NCBI RefSeq assembly: GCF_000389635.1
Contig: NC_021182.1
Coordinates: 1 to 64,000 of the forward strand
Origin: Clostridium pasteurianum BC1
GTDB taxonomy: Bacteria; Bacillota; Clostridia; Clostridiales; Clostridiaceae
Direction of reading: 5' to 3'
DNA length: 64,000 nt
Of this stretch, positions 36,669-45,506 are shown in pieces (position 1 is the stretch's first letter; each line of letters opens with the position of its first letter). Position numbers and translations under genes: made by a program. The notes under the pieces are model-generated. The model saw only the letters and a list, made by a program, of their open reading frames with translations. It was not told the origin of the DNA and did no database searches.

Positions 36669-37335
36669 ATGAAAATTAGCAGAAGAGACTTTCTAAAGTG
36701 GTCTGCAGCTACAGCGGTAGCTCTAAATCTTGAATTAGATATGGGTAAAGTTAATACCGTACTTGCAGCAGAAATAGATCCTTCAGTTATCTGATTAAAT
36801 GGAGCTGGATGTTCAGGATGTACCATAGCAACTTTAAATTTTACTAATCCAACTACTATTGATGACGTGCCTTTAAACAAGATAATCTTAAAGTATAATA
36901 CCACTTCTATGACATTCCTCAGGAGATTTAGTAATGCAGACTCTTGATCAATATGATAATACTTATAAGGTTAATTTATACTTGTAGTTAAAGGTGCAGT
37001 ACCAACAGATGCAAGTGGAAACTACTGTATAATTGGTGATCAAAATGGTTCACCTTTGACAATGCAACAGGCTTTATTAAACATAGTCTCATGGCTAAAT
37101 ATGTTGTAGCAGCATCAACTTGTGCAACTTTTGGAGGAGTACCATCAGCTAGTTCTAATAGTACTTCCTGCTAACCAGTAAAAACAGACAAACTACTAAT
37201 CAAGTTATAAGTCTTGCAGAATGATCGGTTTATCCAACTGTTATATACAAACATTACTTAATCTTGTCTTAACTCGTATGCCAACATTAGATACTTACAA
37301 TGAACCAACTTAATTTTGTATTATTACAATATTGC
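36669..37335 (+). pseudogene. [NiFe] hydrogenase small subunit, decayed copy
   Basis: The start MKISRRDFLKWSAATAVALN is the same Tat signal as in the intact gene at 38256. A TGA replaces the tryptophan codon just before LNGAGCSGCT, and several frameshifts and stops follow. Similarity to the intact gene is recognisable for roughly the first 215 codons and then ends. It kept a ribosome site and the upstream ATGCAT palindrome. Confidence 0.9.
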
Positions 37336-37385
37336 TAAAGATAAACATTTAAATATTATAAGAAATACATTTAGGAAGTGATCTT

Positions 37386-37553
37386 TTGAAAAATTTGAAA
37401 TGTAAATTAAAAATTGAGAGAAGAATAGAATTTTTAAAAGAAAAACTTAACAAATGCATTGATAATAATTTATATAATCTTAATAATGAGGAAATTTTGC
37501 ATATTAGTGAAGAACTTGATATTGCAATAGTTCAATATATTAGAAATAGGTAA
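37386..37553 (+). CDS. Spo0E-like aspartyl-phosphate phosphatase
   Basis: A 55-residue protein beginning at TTG with AGGAAGTG upstream. Two predicted helices and the signature ISEELDIAIVQYIR match the Spo0E family (SxELDxLI), whose members remove phosphate from Spo0A and delay sporulation. Members are 50 to 90 residues long, so the length fits. It lies between the two hydrogenase small-subunit copies, in the same direction. Activity is likely but not certain because the start is TTG. Confidence 0.72.
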   Translation: MKNLKCKLKIERRIEFLKEKLNKCIDNNLYNLNNEEILHISEELDIAIVQYIRNR

Positions 37554-38148
37554 ATACTATGGATAAAATACCTGAGAGTTTAAAAGAAAAGTTATATTTT
37601 TATTATAAATTTTTTAAGAAGATAGATTTATATTAAAAATGCAATTTAATATAAAACTTAATAAAATTGTTGGCTGAAAATAAAGATTTGAATAATAATT
37701 TATGCTATTAAATTACATTATGTATAAATATTTATGAACAACAATAAAAAAATGACAGAAGCTCTATTGCATCTTTGTTTTATAAATCCGTATTTTTTGT
37801 ATAATATAAATTATAATTAAATTTAATTAAAAATTAAAAATAAATTAATTATTTAGTAACTTATAAATATGCAGTGTGGTATATCATAGTATTAGACATA
37901 TGCCATTATTCGGTAGAATAGGGGAATGTAATATAAATATTGTAAATTTTAGACAATATGTTTACTAAATACATATTCTCATACTTGACTTTTTAACATG
38001 TTGTTATTATACAATACAAAACAATAAAATGTAATATAAATGAAATATAAATGAAAATTATACAAGTTTATGTATTCAATTATTGTGTTATGTTATGCTG
38101 TAAAAATGAATTTATATTGTTATTTAACTTAAATAACAATGTTATAGC

Positions 38149-38223
38149 CCATGCATAGTATTATAAAAAATAAATTTATATTTTTATCTTCAATTTGGAC
38201 AATAATATTAATCCATGCATGGA
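38149..38223 (+). promoter_or_regulatory. Repeated ATGCAT palindromes before hydrogenase genes
   Basis: CCATGCAT 38149-38156 and the perfect palindrome TCCATGCATGGA 38212-38223 lie in two direct repeats of about 30 nt that also include ATTATAAAAAATAAATTTA. A third copy stands at 36628-36635 before the decayed gene. The last copy is about 32 nt before the start codon. It may be an operator, perhaps metal- or redox-responsive; the regulator is unknown. Confidence 0.5.
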
Positions 38224-38255
38224 ATTATAAAAAATAAATTTAAAGGAGTATTACT

Positions 38256-39137
38256 ATGAAAATTAGCAGAAGAGACTTTCTAAAGTGGTCTGCAGCTACA
38301 GCAGTAGCTCTAAATCTTGATTTAGATATGGGTAAAGTAAATACTGTACTTGCAGCAGAAACAGATCCTCCAGTTATCTGGTTAAACGGAGCTGGATGTT
38401 CAGGATGTACCATATCAACTTTAAATGTTACTAATCCAACTACTATTGATGACGTACTTTTAAACAAGATAAGTTTAAAGTATGATACTACACTTATGAC
38501 ACAGTCAGGGGATTCTGCAATCCAGACTCTTGATCAATCTGCAAATACCTACAATGGACAATTTATACTTGTAATTGAAGGTGCAGTACCAACAGGTTCA
38601 AGTGGAAACTATTGTGTAATTGGTGAGCAAAATGGAACACCTTTAACAATGCAGCAGGCAGTATTAAAATATGGCCCTATGGCTAAATATGTTGTAGCTG
38701 CAGGAACCTGTGCATCTTTTGGAGGCGTGTCAGCAGCTAGCCCTAATAGTACTTCCTGTCAATCAGTAGAAACACTATTAAGCGGTAAAACTACTAATTC
38801 AGTTATAAATCTTGCAGGATGCCCGGTTCATCCAACTGTTATGGTACAAACTTTACTTGATCTTATCTTAACTGGAATGCCAGCTTTAGATTCCAATAAT
38901 AGACCAACTCAGTACTATGGAAGGGCTATTCACAGTGACTGTCCTAGACTTGGAACAGGAGCTGCAGGTCAGCCAGGTGTATATGGATGTTACAAAAGCA
39001 TAGGATGTAAAGGGCCAAACACTGACAATGTATGTGCTACTATGAAGTGGAATAATGGAGTAAGTTTTTGTACCATATCAAATTATCCATGTATTGGTTG
39101 TGCCAATCCAACTTTTCCTACAAATCCATTGTGGTAA
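38256..39137 (+). CDS. [NiFe] hydrogenase small subunit, Tat-exported
   Basis: The FeS subunit passes electrons between the active site and a partner. The 293 residues begin with a Tat signal, SRRDFLK at 4-10, then a hydrophobic stretch and AAE. Proximal cluster ligands are C48 and C51 in GAGCSGCT, with GTCASFGG and AGCPVHPT. The C-terminal part has HSDCPRLG, GCYKSIGCKGP and YPCIGC for two more clusters. There is no C-terminal membrane helix, so the enzyme lacks the usual anchor. The large subunit follows after 39 nt. Confidence 0.96.
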   Translation: MKISRRDFLKWSAATAVALNLDLDMGKVNTVLAAETDPPVIWLNGAGCSGCTISTLNVTNPTTIDDVLLNKISLKYDTTLMTQSGDSAIQTLDQSANTYNGQFILVIEGAVPTGSSGNYCVIGEQNGTPLTMQQAVLKYGPMAKYVVAAGTCASFGGVSAASPNSTSCQSVETLLSGKTTNSVINLAGCPVHPTVMVQTLLDLILTGMPALDSNNRPTQYYGRAIHSDCPRLGTGAAGQPGVYGCYKSIGCKGPNTDNVCATMKWNNGVSFCTISNYPCIGCANPTFPTNPLW

Positions 39138-39176
39138 TCATGATTAATAATTAAAAAAGGAAGGGATGATATATAA

Positions 39177-40595
39177 ATGAGTACATTAGTATTAGATCCA
39201 ATTACAAGATTGGAAGGACACTTAAAAATTAATGTAACACTTGACTCAAATAATAATGTAACAGTAGCACAGGCTTCAGGTGGCCTTTACAGAGATTTTG
39301 AAAATATGCTTTTAAATAGAGTGCCAAAGGATGCAGCTTTTTTAACACAGAGAATATGCGGATTATGTCCAGTTTCTCATGCCATAGCCTCATCAAAGGC
39401 AATAGAGCAAGCAGCTGGATTTACACCTACTTTACAGGGATTACTTTTAAGAGATCTTATCCAGGGTTCCAACTATATAGCAGATAATCTTCTGCATTTC
39501 TATCATCTATCTTTAATGGATTATGTTCAAGGACCACAAATGTCTCCATGGACACCAGGATACAGCCAGGATTATAGATTTAGTTCAACAGATAACCAAA
39601 ACCTGGTTAACAATTATATAACAGCATTATCAATAAGAAGACAAGCTCACGAAATGGGAGCAATATTTGGAGGAAAGCTTCCACACGTTGCTAATGTTGT
39701 ACCAGGTGGTGTAACTGCAATACCATCCTCAACAGATATAAGCAATTTCAAGAATTATTTAAATACTATAACATCATTTATTACAAATACTTATCAGGCT
39801 GATGCTAATAAACTAGCTTCAACCTATGGTGATTACTATAGTGTAGGTGTTGGTTACGGTAATTTAATAGCTTATGGTGTCTTTGATACAGATACTAATG
39901 GAGGCAAACTGTTCCCAGCAGGTACAGTAACTAATGGAACAGTAGGAAGCTTTAGTCAGACTAATATAAAAGAATATGTAGGCTATTCCTGGTATTCCTC
40001 ACCATCTGGAGTAAATCCAGCTAGTGAAACAACAACACCAAGCTACGGAAAATCAGGAGCATATACTTGGCTTAAGGCACCAAGATATAATGGACAACCT
40101 TACGAGGCAGGTTCACTAGCAAGAACTTGGGTAAGCGGAGATTATAGACATGGCGTATCAGTTATGGACAGACATATGGCAAAATATACTGAAACAGCTA
40201 AGCTTGTAAGCAATATGAGCACATGGATTAACCAAGTAGTAACTGGTACAAGCGGATATGTGAATTTGGGAACTCCAACTTCTGGAAGTGGAATAGGATT
40301 AACAGAAGCATCAAGAGGAGCTCTTGGACATTGGGTATCAGTATCAAATTCAACAGTATCAAAATATCAGATTGTTACTCCAACCTGCTGGAATGCTTCA
40401 CCAGCAGATGACAGCGGAAATGTTGGTCCAATAGAACAGGCGTTAATAGGAACGCATGTAGCTGACACAACTCAGCCGGTAGAATTACTAAGAATAGCTC
40501 ACTCCTTCGATCCATGTACAGGATGTTCAGTACACGTAATGTCACCAGAAGGAGTAGAAATGTCTAAGTTTATAGTACAACCTTTAGGAGTTTAA
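39177..40595 (+). CDS. [NiFe] hydrogenase large subunit
   Basis: This 472-residue subunit holds the Ni-Fe site. The N-terminal ligands are C61 and C64 in RICGLCPVSH, the C-terminal ones C447 and C450 in DPCTGCSVH. The 19 residues after H453 (VMSPEGVEM onward) are the tail removed by the maturation protease encoded next. It has no signal of its own and is carried out by the small subunit's Tat signal. All four ligands are cysteines, none selenocysteine. Confidence 0.96.
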   Translation: MSTLVLDPITRLEGHLKINVTLDSNNNVTVAQASGGLYRDFENMLLNRVPKDAAFLTQRICGLCPVSHAIASSKAIEQAAGFTPTLQGLLLRDLIQGSNYIADNLLHFYHLSLMDYVQGPQMSPWTPGYSQDYRFSSTDNQNLVNNYITALSIRRQAHEMGAIFGGKLPHVANVVPGGVTAIPSSTDISNFKNYLNTITSFITNTYQADANKLASTYGDYYSVGVGYGNLIAYGVFDTDTNGGKLFPAGTVTNGTVGSFSQTNIKEYVGYSWYSSPSGVNPASETTTPSYGKSGAYTWLKAPRYNGQPYEAGSLARTWVSGDYRHGVSVMDRHMAKYTETAKLVSNMSTWINQVVTGTSGYVNLGTPTSGSGIGLTEASRGALGHWVSVSNSTVSKYQIVTPTCWNASPADDSGNVGPIEQALIGTHVADTTQPVELLRIAHSFDPCTGCSVHVMSPEGVEMSKFIVQPLGV

Positions 40596-40597
40596 TT

Positions 40598-41071
40598 ATG
40601 AAAGATACTGTCATCCTTGGAATAGGTAATATACTTTTAAAAGATGACGGTGTAGGAGTCTATACAATAAGAGAGTTAGAGAATGAAAAGCTTCCATCTA
40701 CTATAGAATTAGTAGATGGAGGTACTTCTACACTGGATACATTAAGTTATTTTCTAGATTATAAAAAAGTAATTATTGTAGACTGTTTAAAAGCTGGATA
40801 TGAACCTGGTACTATATATAAGATTAATCCAGAATACATAAAAAGCTATAAAAGTGAAAATTTGTCTATACATGATGTTCAAATTTTGGATGTAGCCAAA
40901 ATAGCAAATATGTTAGGTAAGTTTCCTAAGGTTACAATATTCGGAATAGAGCCTGAAAAAATATGTTTAGATACGGAAATGACAGAAACTATGAAGAATA
41001 AAATACCTGAAGTTATAAAACTTCTTAAGATGGAGTTAGATCTTAAAGAAAAGCAAGGAAATGTAAATTAG
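40598..41071 (+). CDS. Hydrogenase maturation protease, HybD type
   Basis: This 157-residue endopeptidase cuts the C-terminal tail of the large subunit after nickel insertion. The family start ILGIGNILLKDDGVG and the expected nickel-contact residues D16, D62 (VDCLKAG) and H92 (LSIHDVQ) are present, where HybD has E16, D62 and H93. It starts 2 nt after the large subunit stop, showing tight coupling. Confidence 0.94.
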   Translation: MKDTVILGIGNILLKDDGVGVYTIRELENEKLPSTIELVDGGTSTLDTLSYFLDYKKVIIVDCLKAGYEPGTIYKINPEYIKSYKSENLSIHDVQILDVAKIANMLGKFPKVTIFGIEPEKICLDTEMTETMKNKIPEVIKLLKMELDLKEKQGNVN

Positions 41072-41080
41072 GTGATAAAT

Positions 41081-41422
41081 ATGCACGAAGTTTCAATCAT
41101 GGAAAATACAATAAATATTATTTCAGAAAAGGCTAAAGAAAATAATCTAAAGAATATATCTAAAATTACTATAAAAATTGGAGAACTTTCTGGAGTAATG
41201 TCTGATTCATTAATATTTGCATTTAACAATTTATCTAAAGGAACTATAGCTGAAGGTGCAAAGTTCTTAATAGAGAAAGTTGATGCCACAGCTATGTGTG
41301 ATGACTGCGGTATTACATTTGAAATAGATCATTTTAATAAATTATGTCCAAAGTGTAATAAGTTTTCAACTAACATTTTAAGTGGATATGAACTCTATGT
41401 TAATACAATTGAAGGAGAATAA
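41081..41422 (+). CDS. hypA: Hydrogenase nickel incorporation protein HypA
   Basis: HypA delivers nickel with HypB. Starting at ATG 41081 the protein begins MHEVSI, giving the nickel ligand H2; an in-frame GTG at 41072 is part of the ribosome site. The 113 residues include a zinc site C73-x2-C76 and C89-x2-C92. It follows the protease gene by 9 nt and is followed by hypB after 3 nt. Confidence 0.96.
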   Translation: MHEVSIMENTINIISEKAKENNLKNISKITIKIGELSGVMSDSLIFAFNNLSKGTIAEGAKFLIEKVDATAMCDDCGITFEIDHFNKLCPKCNKFSTNILSGYELYVNTIEGE

Positions 41423-41425
41423 AGA

Positions 41426-42085
41426 ATGAGTGAAATTAAGGTAGTAACAAATATACTTCAAACCAATGACGAAATAACTGCAAAGAATAAAGAAATATTA
41501 GATGAAAAAGGCATATATGTAATCAATTTAATGAGTTCACCTGGTTCAGGTAAAACTTCAATACTTGAAAAAGTTATTTCAAAACTTAAAGATGATATAA
41601 AAATTGCGGTTATTGAAGGAGATATTTACACAACAAAGGATGCAGAGAGAATTGAAGCACAGGGAGTACCAGTTGTACAAATTAATACAGGCGGAGCCTG
41701 CCATTTAGATGGAGATATGATTAAGAATTCACTTAATTCATTAAATTTAGATGAGGTTAATCTGCTTGTTATAGAAAACGTAGGTAATCTTGTATGCCCA
41801 GCTGAATTTGAGATTGGTGAGGACATAAAGATATGCGTTTTAAGTACTACTGAAGGAAATGATAAACCACTTAAATATCCGCTGATGTTTGAAAAAAGCA
41901 GCGCAGTTATTTTAAATAAAATAGATTTAATGCCCTTTACTAATTTTAATAGAGAAGAATTTTATAGAGACGTAAAATCTTTAAATGCTAATGCTATCAC
42001 ATTTGAAACAAGCTGTGTAAAAGATGAAGGATTAGATGAATTGTGTGTATGGCTGAAAGACAGGATTATTGAGAAGAGAAAGTAA
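41426..42085 (+). CDS. hypB: Hydrogenase nickel GTPase HypB
   Basis: HypB is a GTPase that drives nickel insertion. The 219 residues contain the P-loop SSPGSGKTS (about 37-45), the metal-binding GGACHLDG, the switch VIENVGNLVCPAEF and the guanine motif NKIDL. It lacks the histidine-rich nickel-storage stretch of some homologues. It belongs to the hydrogenase operon. Confidence 0.96.
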   Translation: MSEIKVVTNILQTNDEITAKNKEILDEKGIYVINLMSSPGSGKTSILEKVISKLKDDIKIAVIEGDIYTTKDAERIEAQGVPVVQINTGGACHLDGDMIKNSLNSLNLDEVNLLVIENVGNLVCPAEFEIGEDIKICVLSTTEGNDKPLKYPLMFEKSSAVILNKIDLMPFTNFNREEFYRDVKSLNANAITFETSCVKDEGLDELCVWLKDRIIEKRK

Positions 42086-42128
42086 TAAAATTTTAAATAT
42101 AAATAGATATTTTAGGAGGTAAAATATT

Positions 42129-42344
42129 ATGCCAAGAATAGGATTTCCAGAGTTAATTGTTATTTTAGTAATAGCTTTAGTGGTTTTCGGACCGGGAAAG
42201 CTTCCAACAGTAGGAAAATCAATAGGAGAGGCAATTAATGAGTTCAAGAAAGCTTCAAATGAAATTACCAAAGGAAGTACTACTGAGGGTAACGCTACTG
42301 TAGCAAAGGCAGAAGCAAAGGCAGAAGAAAAGAAAGCAGAGTAG
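42129..42344 (+). CDS. tatA: Twin-arginine translocase TatA
   Basis: A 71-residue TatA: one membrane helix (ELIVILVIALVVF, about 8-20), the FGPGKLPTVGK hinge, an amphipathic helix and a Lys/Glu/Ala-rich tail. TatA forms the export pore. Position right after hypB indicates a translocase dedicated to the hydrogenase. Confidence 0.95.
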   Translation: MPRIGFPELIVILVIALVVFGPGKLPTVGKSIGEAINEFKKASNEITKGSTTEGNATVAKAEAKAEEKKAE

Positions 42345-42357
42345 TTAGAGGTATATT

Positions 42358-43110
42358 ATGATAAAAAGTGAACAAATCGTTGGTTTTGCAAAGTCGCTGG
42401 AGAAATTTAGGAAGATAATAATAACAATGCTTGTCATTGTTATTATTGCTGCTTCACTTATGTATTTTGAGGCTGATTTTATAATAGGTATTTTAGAAAA
42501 GCCTATTCATGGAGTTAATTTATACTTTATGGCGCCAGCCGAAGGAATAATGGTGAAAATGAAGATTGCCTTTTTAGGAGGAATAGTAATTTCATTTCCC
42601 TTTATAGCATATTTATTAATTTATCAAACAGGCTCAAAATTAACTGTAAAAGTAAGAAGGATCCTTTATTTTTTTGTAACTCCAGTTGCAGTATTACTTT
42701 TTATTGGTGGAATTTTATTTGGATATAAGCTATTACTTCCTTCTACAATTGGTTTTTTGATGAGTTCTGGAAATGAATTTATGAAAGCAAATTTGTCTGG
42801 GGATAATTATTTCTCTTTTATAGAGACTATACTTTTAGCTGTAGGTCTAATTTTCGAGCTTCCACTAGTGTTAATAGCCTTATCCAGAATAAATATTGTC
42901 AATTCAAAAATGCTAAAGGGAAAACGAAAAATTGCTTTGATGGTTTCACTTATAGCTGTAGCATTTGTAGCACCTTCATTAGATGCGATGACTTTTATTT
43001 TAGTAACTTTGCCAATAATAGGACTATATGAAATCAGTATCTGGTGTGTATATCTATTAGAAAAGAGTGATAAAAAGAAGCAATTATCTAAATTAAAGGA
43101 AAGTGCTTAA
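42358..43110 (+). CDS. tatC: Twin-arginine translocase TatC, first copy
   Basis: TatC recognises twin-arginine signals. The 250-residue protein has six membrane helices, with FLGGIVISFPFIAYLLIYQ and IFELPLVLIALSRI typical of the family. It is rather divergent: the N terminus lacks the usual HLxELRxR motif, which is kept in the second copy. The gene follows tatA by 13 nt. Two different TatC proteins next to each other suggest a joint receptor. Confidence 0.92.
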   Translation: MIKSEQIVGFAKSLEKFRKIIITMLVIVIIAASLMYFEADFIIGILEKPIHGVNLYFMAPAEGIMVKMKIAFLGGIVISFPFIAYLLIYQTGSKLTVKVRRILYFFVTPVAVLLFIGGILFGYKLLLPSTIGFLMSSGNEFMKANLSGDNYFSFIETILLAVGLIFELPLVLIALSRINIVNSKMLKGKRKIALMVSLIAVAFVAPSLDAMTFILVTLPIIGLYEISIWCVYLLEKSDKKKQLSKLKESA

Positions 43111-43133
43111 ATATCAACATTAGAGGTGAATAT

Positions 43134-43877
43134 ATGACTAATGAAAATATAAGAGATATGTCTGTGGTAGATCATCTTAGTGAGCTTAGAAAGAGATTGA
43201 TAATTATTATAATAGCAATAGCTGCTGCCACTGGAGTTATTTATGAAAAAGCTTATTATTTAATCAAATTTTTAATGCTGCCTATAGCTAAATTTAAATT
43301 GGAGCTTGTATATTTTTCTTTAACAGAAGGTTTTATGACCAGAATGGAAATATCACTGTTCGCTGGGAATATAATTGTAAGTCCAATTATATTATATGAA
43401 TTGGCTGCTTTTATTAACCCTGGATTGTCTAAAAAAGAGAAAAATCTATTATATAAAAATTTATTCTTTATAGCAATTTTACTGCTTGCTGGCATGGCTT
43501 TTGGATATATATTGGTACTGCCCTATGCTCTTAGTTTTTTAATATCCTATGGACAAGATTACATGAATCCACTGCTTTCAGGCAGTACATATTTCAATTT
43601 TATTGGTATTTTTTGTTTCTTTACCGGAATTGTATTTTTGATTCCATATATAATTATACTTTTGGGTAAGTTGTCATTAATAAATTGAAAACGTCTTAGA
43701 AGGTGTAGAAAGTATATTATTATAGCTACGCTGACCCTTGAAGGATTATTTATTTCCAATGCAGGCTTAATTACTTGCATACTTGTTGCAGCTCCTGTAC
43801 TGATATTGTATGAGATCAGCATATGGATTGTTTATTTTACAGAAAAAAGGTTAGAAAAGAAAAAAAGCGAAATTTAA
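43134..43877 (+). pseudogene. Second TatC, interrupted by in-frame TGA
   Basis: The first 184 codons are a good TatC start with DHLSELRKRLIIII. The frame then meets TGA at 43686-43688, after LSLIN, but continues open for 62 more codons (KRLRRCRKY, and later LYEISIWIVYF) to TAA at 43875. The total of about 247 codons equals a full TatC. In the first tatC the aligned residue after IVN is serine (TCA), one base from TGA. It may be a recent nonsense mutation, read-through or a sequencing error; no SECIS-like hairpin was recognised. Confidence 0.85.
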
Positions 43878-43901
43878 TGCATTAATATTGGAGGGATTAG
43901 T

Positions 43902-44126
43902 ATGTGCTTAGCCGTTCCAGGCAAGGTTTTAAAAATAGATAACTATAAAGGTGTTGTAGAAATAGGAAATATGAAAAGAGAAGTATTTATGCACCTTATT
44001 CCTGATATAAAGGTTGGACAATATGTTTTAGTTCATGCAGGCTGCGCAATTGAAACAATTGATGAGGAAGAAGCAGCAAAAACTCTGGAAATAATAAAGG
44101 AGCTATCAGAAAATGAAATATGTTGA
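43902..44126 (+). CDS. hypC: Hydrogenase maturation chaperone HypC
   Basis: HypC carries the Fe(CN)2CO unit to the large subunit. The 74 residues start with MCLAVPGKV, giving the essential C2, and the rest (VHAGCAIETIDEEEA) is typical. Partners HypD, HypE and HypF are not in this window and must be encoded elsewhere. The gene end overlaps the remains of a nickel permease. Confidence 0.96.
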   Translation: MCLAVPGKVLKIDNYKGVVEIGNMKREVFMHLIPDIKVGQYVLVHAGCAIETIDEEEAAKTLEIIKELSENEIC

Positions 44127-44500
44127 TGAATTTAGACATGCTTTTGATGCAGATCATATAGCTTCCATTGATAACACTATTCGTAAATTAGTACAACAAA
44201 AAGAAGAACCTATAGGTGTTGGTTTTTTCTTTTCCATTGGACGTTCATCTGTGGTGTTTATTATGTCAATTTTACTATAATTTATCAGTTACTGGACTAT
44301 CTATTGTAGCAGCGTTATGTATAGGATTTATTGAATTAGCTCAGATACTTAGGTTTAAATTTGGATTAAATACTGGAATTTGGAGACGGATACAAAATAT
44401 TGATTATAGTGGAATTGGATATTTACTTGTAGGTTTATTTATTATATCATGGGGAGTATCATACATGATTTGGAAGATGTTGCGTTTTGAAAATACATAG
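44113..44500 (+). pseudogene. Nickel/cobalt permease (HoxN/NixA family), deleted
   Basis: The frame from 44113 reads RHAFDADHIASIDNTIRKL and GVGFFFSIGRSS, the metal-binding second helix region of HoxN/NixA permeases. It stops at 44278. The other frame, to 44500, has YYNLSVTGLSIVAALCIGFI and the usual C-terminal end YLLVGLFIISWGVSY. The first helix and a large central part (about 150 codons) are missing. It is placed to supply nickel to the hydrogenase, so its loss is notable. Confidence 0.88.
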
Positions 44501-44640
44501 ATTTAATAGCAGGAAACATGAAAGATTATAAATTATTTTATAAAAGTGATTATGAAATTTGAACAAAAAATGAAGTTTAATTTTATTTTAATTGTTAATT
44601 AACTCATTTTGAGTAAATATTAATTTTATTTCGTTATATG

Positions 44641-44832
44641 GGTAAAGGGAGCATCCGTGCCACCAAGTGCAAAGTAAATAGAAATTTTCAAGTTTTTATA
44701 TAAAAAACTGAAACCTATTGAAAAATCTATAAAATGAATTTTACAAAACTCTGCTGTGTAATATTGGAATCACGTCAAATTACCAGTAATCACTTACTTT
44801 GACAATGGTTGCAGAGATGCTCACATTACTCC
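44641..44832. repeat. Inverted-repeat element, left copy
   Basis: GGGTAAAGGGAGCAT 44641-44655 and ATGCTCACATTACTCC 44817-44832 are imperfect inverted ends. The stretch 44648-44675 matches 48734-48761 at 23 of 28 positions, in direct orientation. No coding function is seen. The rest of 44501-44848 is AT-rich without a gene. Confidence 0.4.
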
Positions 44833-44848
44833 GTAAACTAAAAATTTA

Positions 44849-45211
44849 TTAATTCAATTTGTCCTTATTAATTTCACCAGCAATAGTTTGTCTTAAAAAG
44901 TCTATTTCTTCTTGAGTTAAATATGGACATTTCCTTTTTAATTCATGATTAAACATATCAATCTTATTATCAATAACATTAGTAGCTATTTCTTTTAATC
45001 TAAAGTGTTCTTCAACTATATTCCATATATCCAAAGCAAATTTCTTATCTTCATTATACTTTGTTATTCCTATATTTTTAATTAATTCATTATTTTTTAA
45101 CTTTATAAAATTAATAATATGAGTTGATAATATAGTAATAACAACACCTATTATGGAAATTATTGATTTTATAATTATAGATAGTACTTGATTATCTATT
45201 TCTTTTAACAT
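44849..45211 (-). CDS. LLH-type phage holin-like protein
   Basis: A 120-residue protein with one strong membrane helix near residues 12-35 (IIKSIISIIGVVITILSTHI) and a charged, helical C-terminal part ending in LTQEEIDFLRQTIAGE. This fits the LLH family of phage holins, which form membrane holes. The ATG at 45211 has GGAGTG in front; an in-frame GTG at 45220 overlaps that site. It is the last gene of a three-gene unit with a BhlA-like protein and a sigma factor. Confidence 0.7.
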   Translation of the reverse strand: MLKEIDNQVLSIIIKSIISIIGVVITILSTHIINFIKLKNNELIKNIGITKYNEDKKFALDIWNIVEEHFRLKEIATNVIDNKIDMFNHELKRKCPYLTQEEIDFLRQTIAGEINKDKLN

Positions 45212-45241
45212 ATTAATCACTCCATCTTCTTAATATTCTTA

Positions 45242-45487
45242 TTAAGAAATATAATCCTTATTTTTTTTATCTATATGTTCTCTAATTATAATAATATTTT
45301 TTTTTACATCTTCTATTGCCTCAAATTCTTTTGTTAAATTTAAAATTATATTTTGATAATTTTTTTCTCTAATCTCTTGATTTAAATCCCTTTTTTCTTG
45401 AGCTTTTAAAATATAATATATCAATATTACAGCTAATAATGCCCATATTCCTTGAGATGCAGCTAGTTTTAATATATTACTTTCCAT
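45242..45487 (-). CDS. BhlA/UviB-like holin protein
   Basis: An 81-residue protein with an N-terminal membrane helix (ILKLAASQGIWALLAVILIY) followed by a charged coiled part with KAQEKRDLNQEIREKNYQ. This is the layout of BhlA/UviB, found next to bacteriocins and in phages, and thought to help release or lysis. It lies between the sigma factor and the second holin-like gene. Confidence 0.8.
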   Translation of the reverse strand: MESNILKLAASQGIWALLAVILIYYILKAQEKRDLNQEIREKNYQNIILNLTKEFEAIEDVKKNIIIIREHIDKKNKDYIS

Positions 45488-45506
45488 TCTGATTTAATTC
45501 ACCACA

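Larger units (their letters stand above)
36336..39137 (+). repeat. Old tandem duplication of hydrogenase promoter and small-subunit gene
   Basis: Two related copies are seen: copy A from about 36336 to 37335 and copy B from about 37782 into the intact small-subunit gene. Both start with ATAAATCCGTATTTTTT and share the upstream TGCATGGAATTATAAAAAAT block and the gene start. Copy A has many substitutions, indels and stops. In between lie a Spo0E-like gene and, at 37559-37636, a 25-codon reading frame of doubtful meaning. Confidence 0.75.

Noticed and set aside
43686-43688. Selenocysteine at the TatC TGA
   Set aside because: No SECIS-like hairpin was recognised right after it and TatC selenoproteins are not known; the aligned residue is serine.
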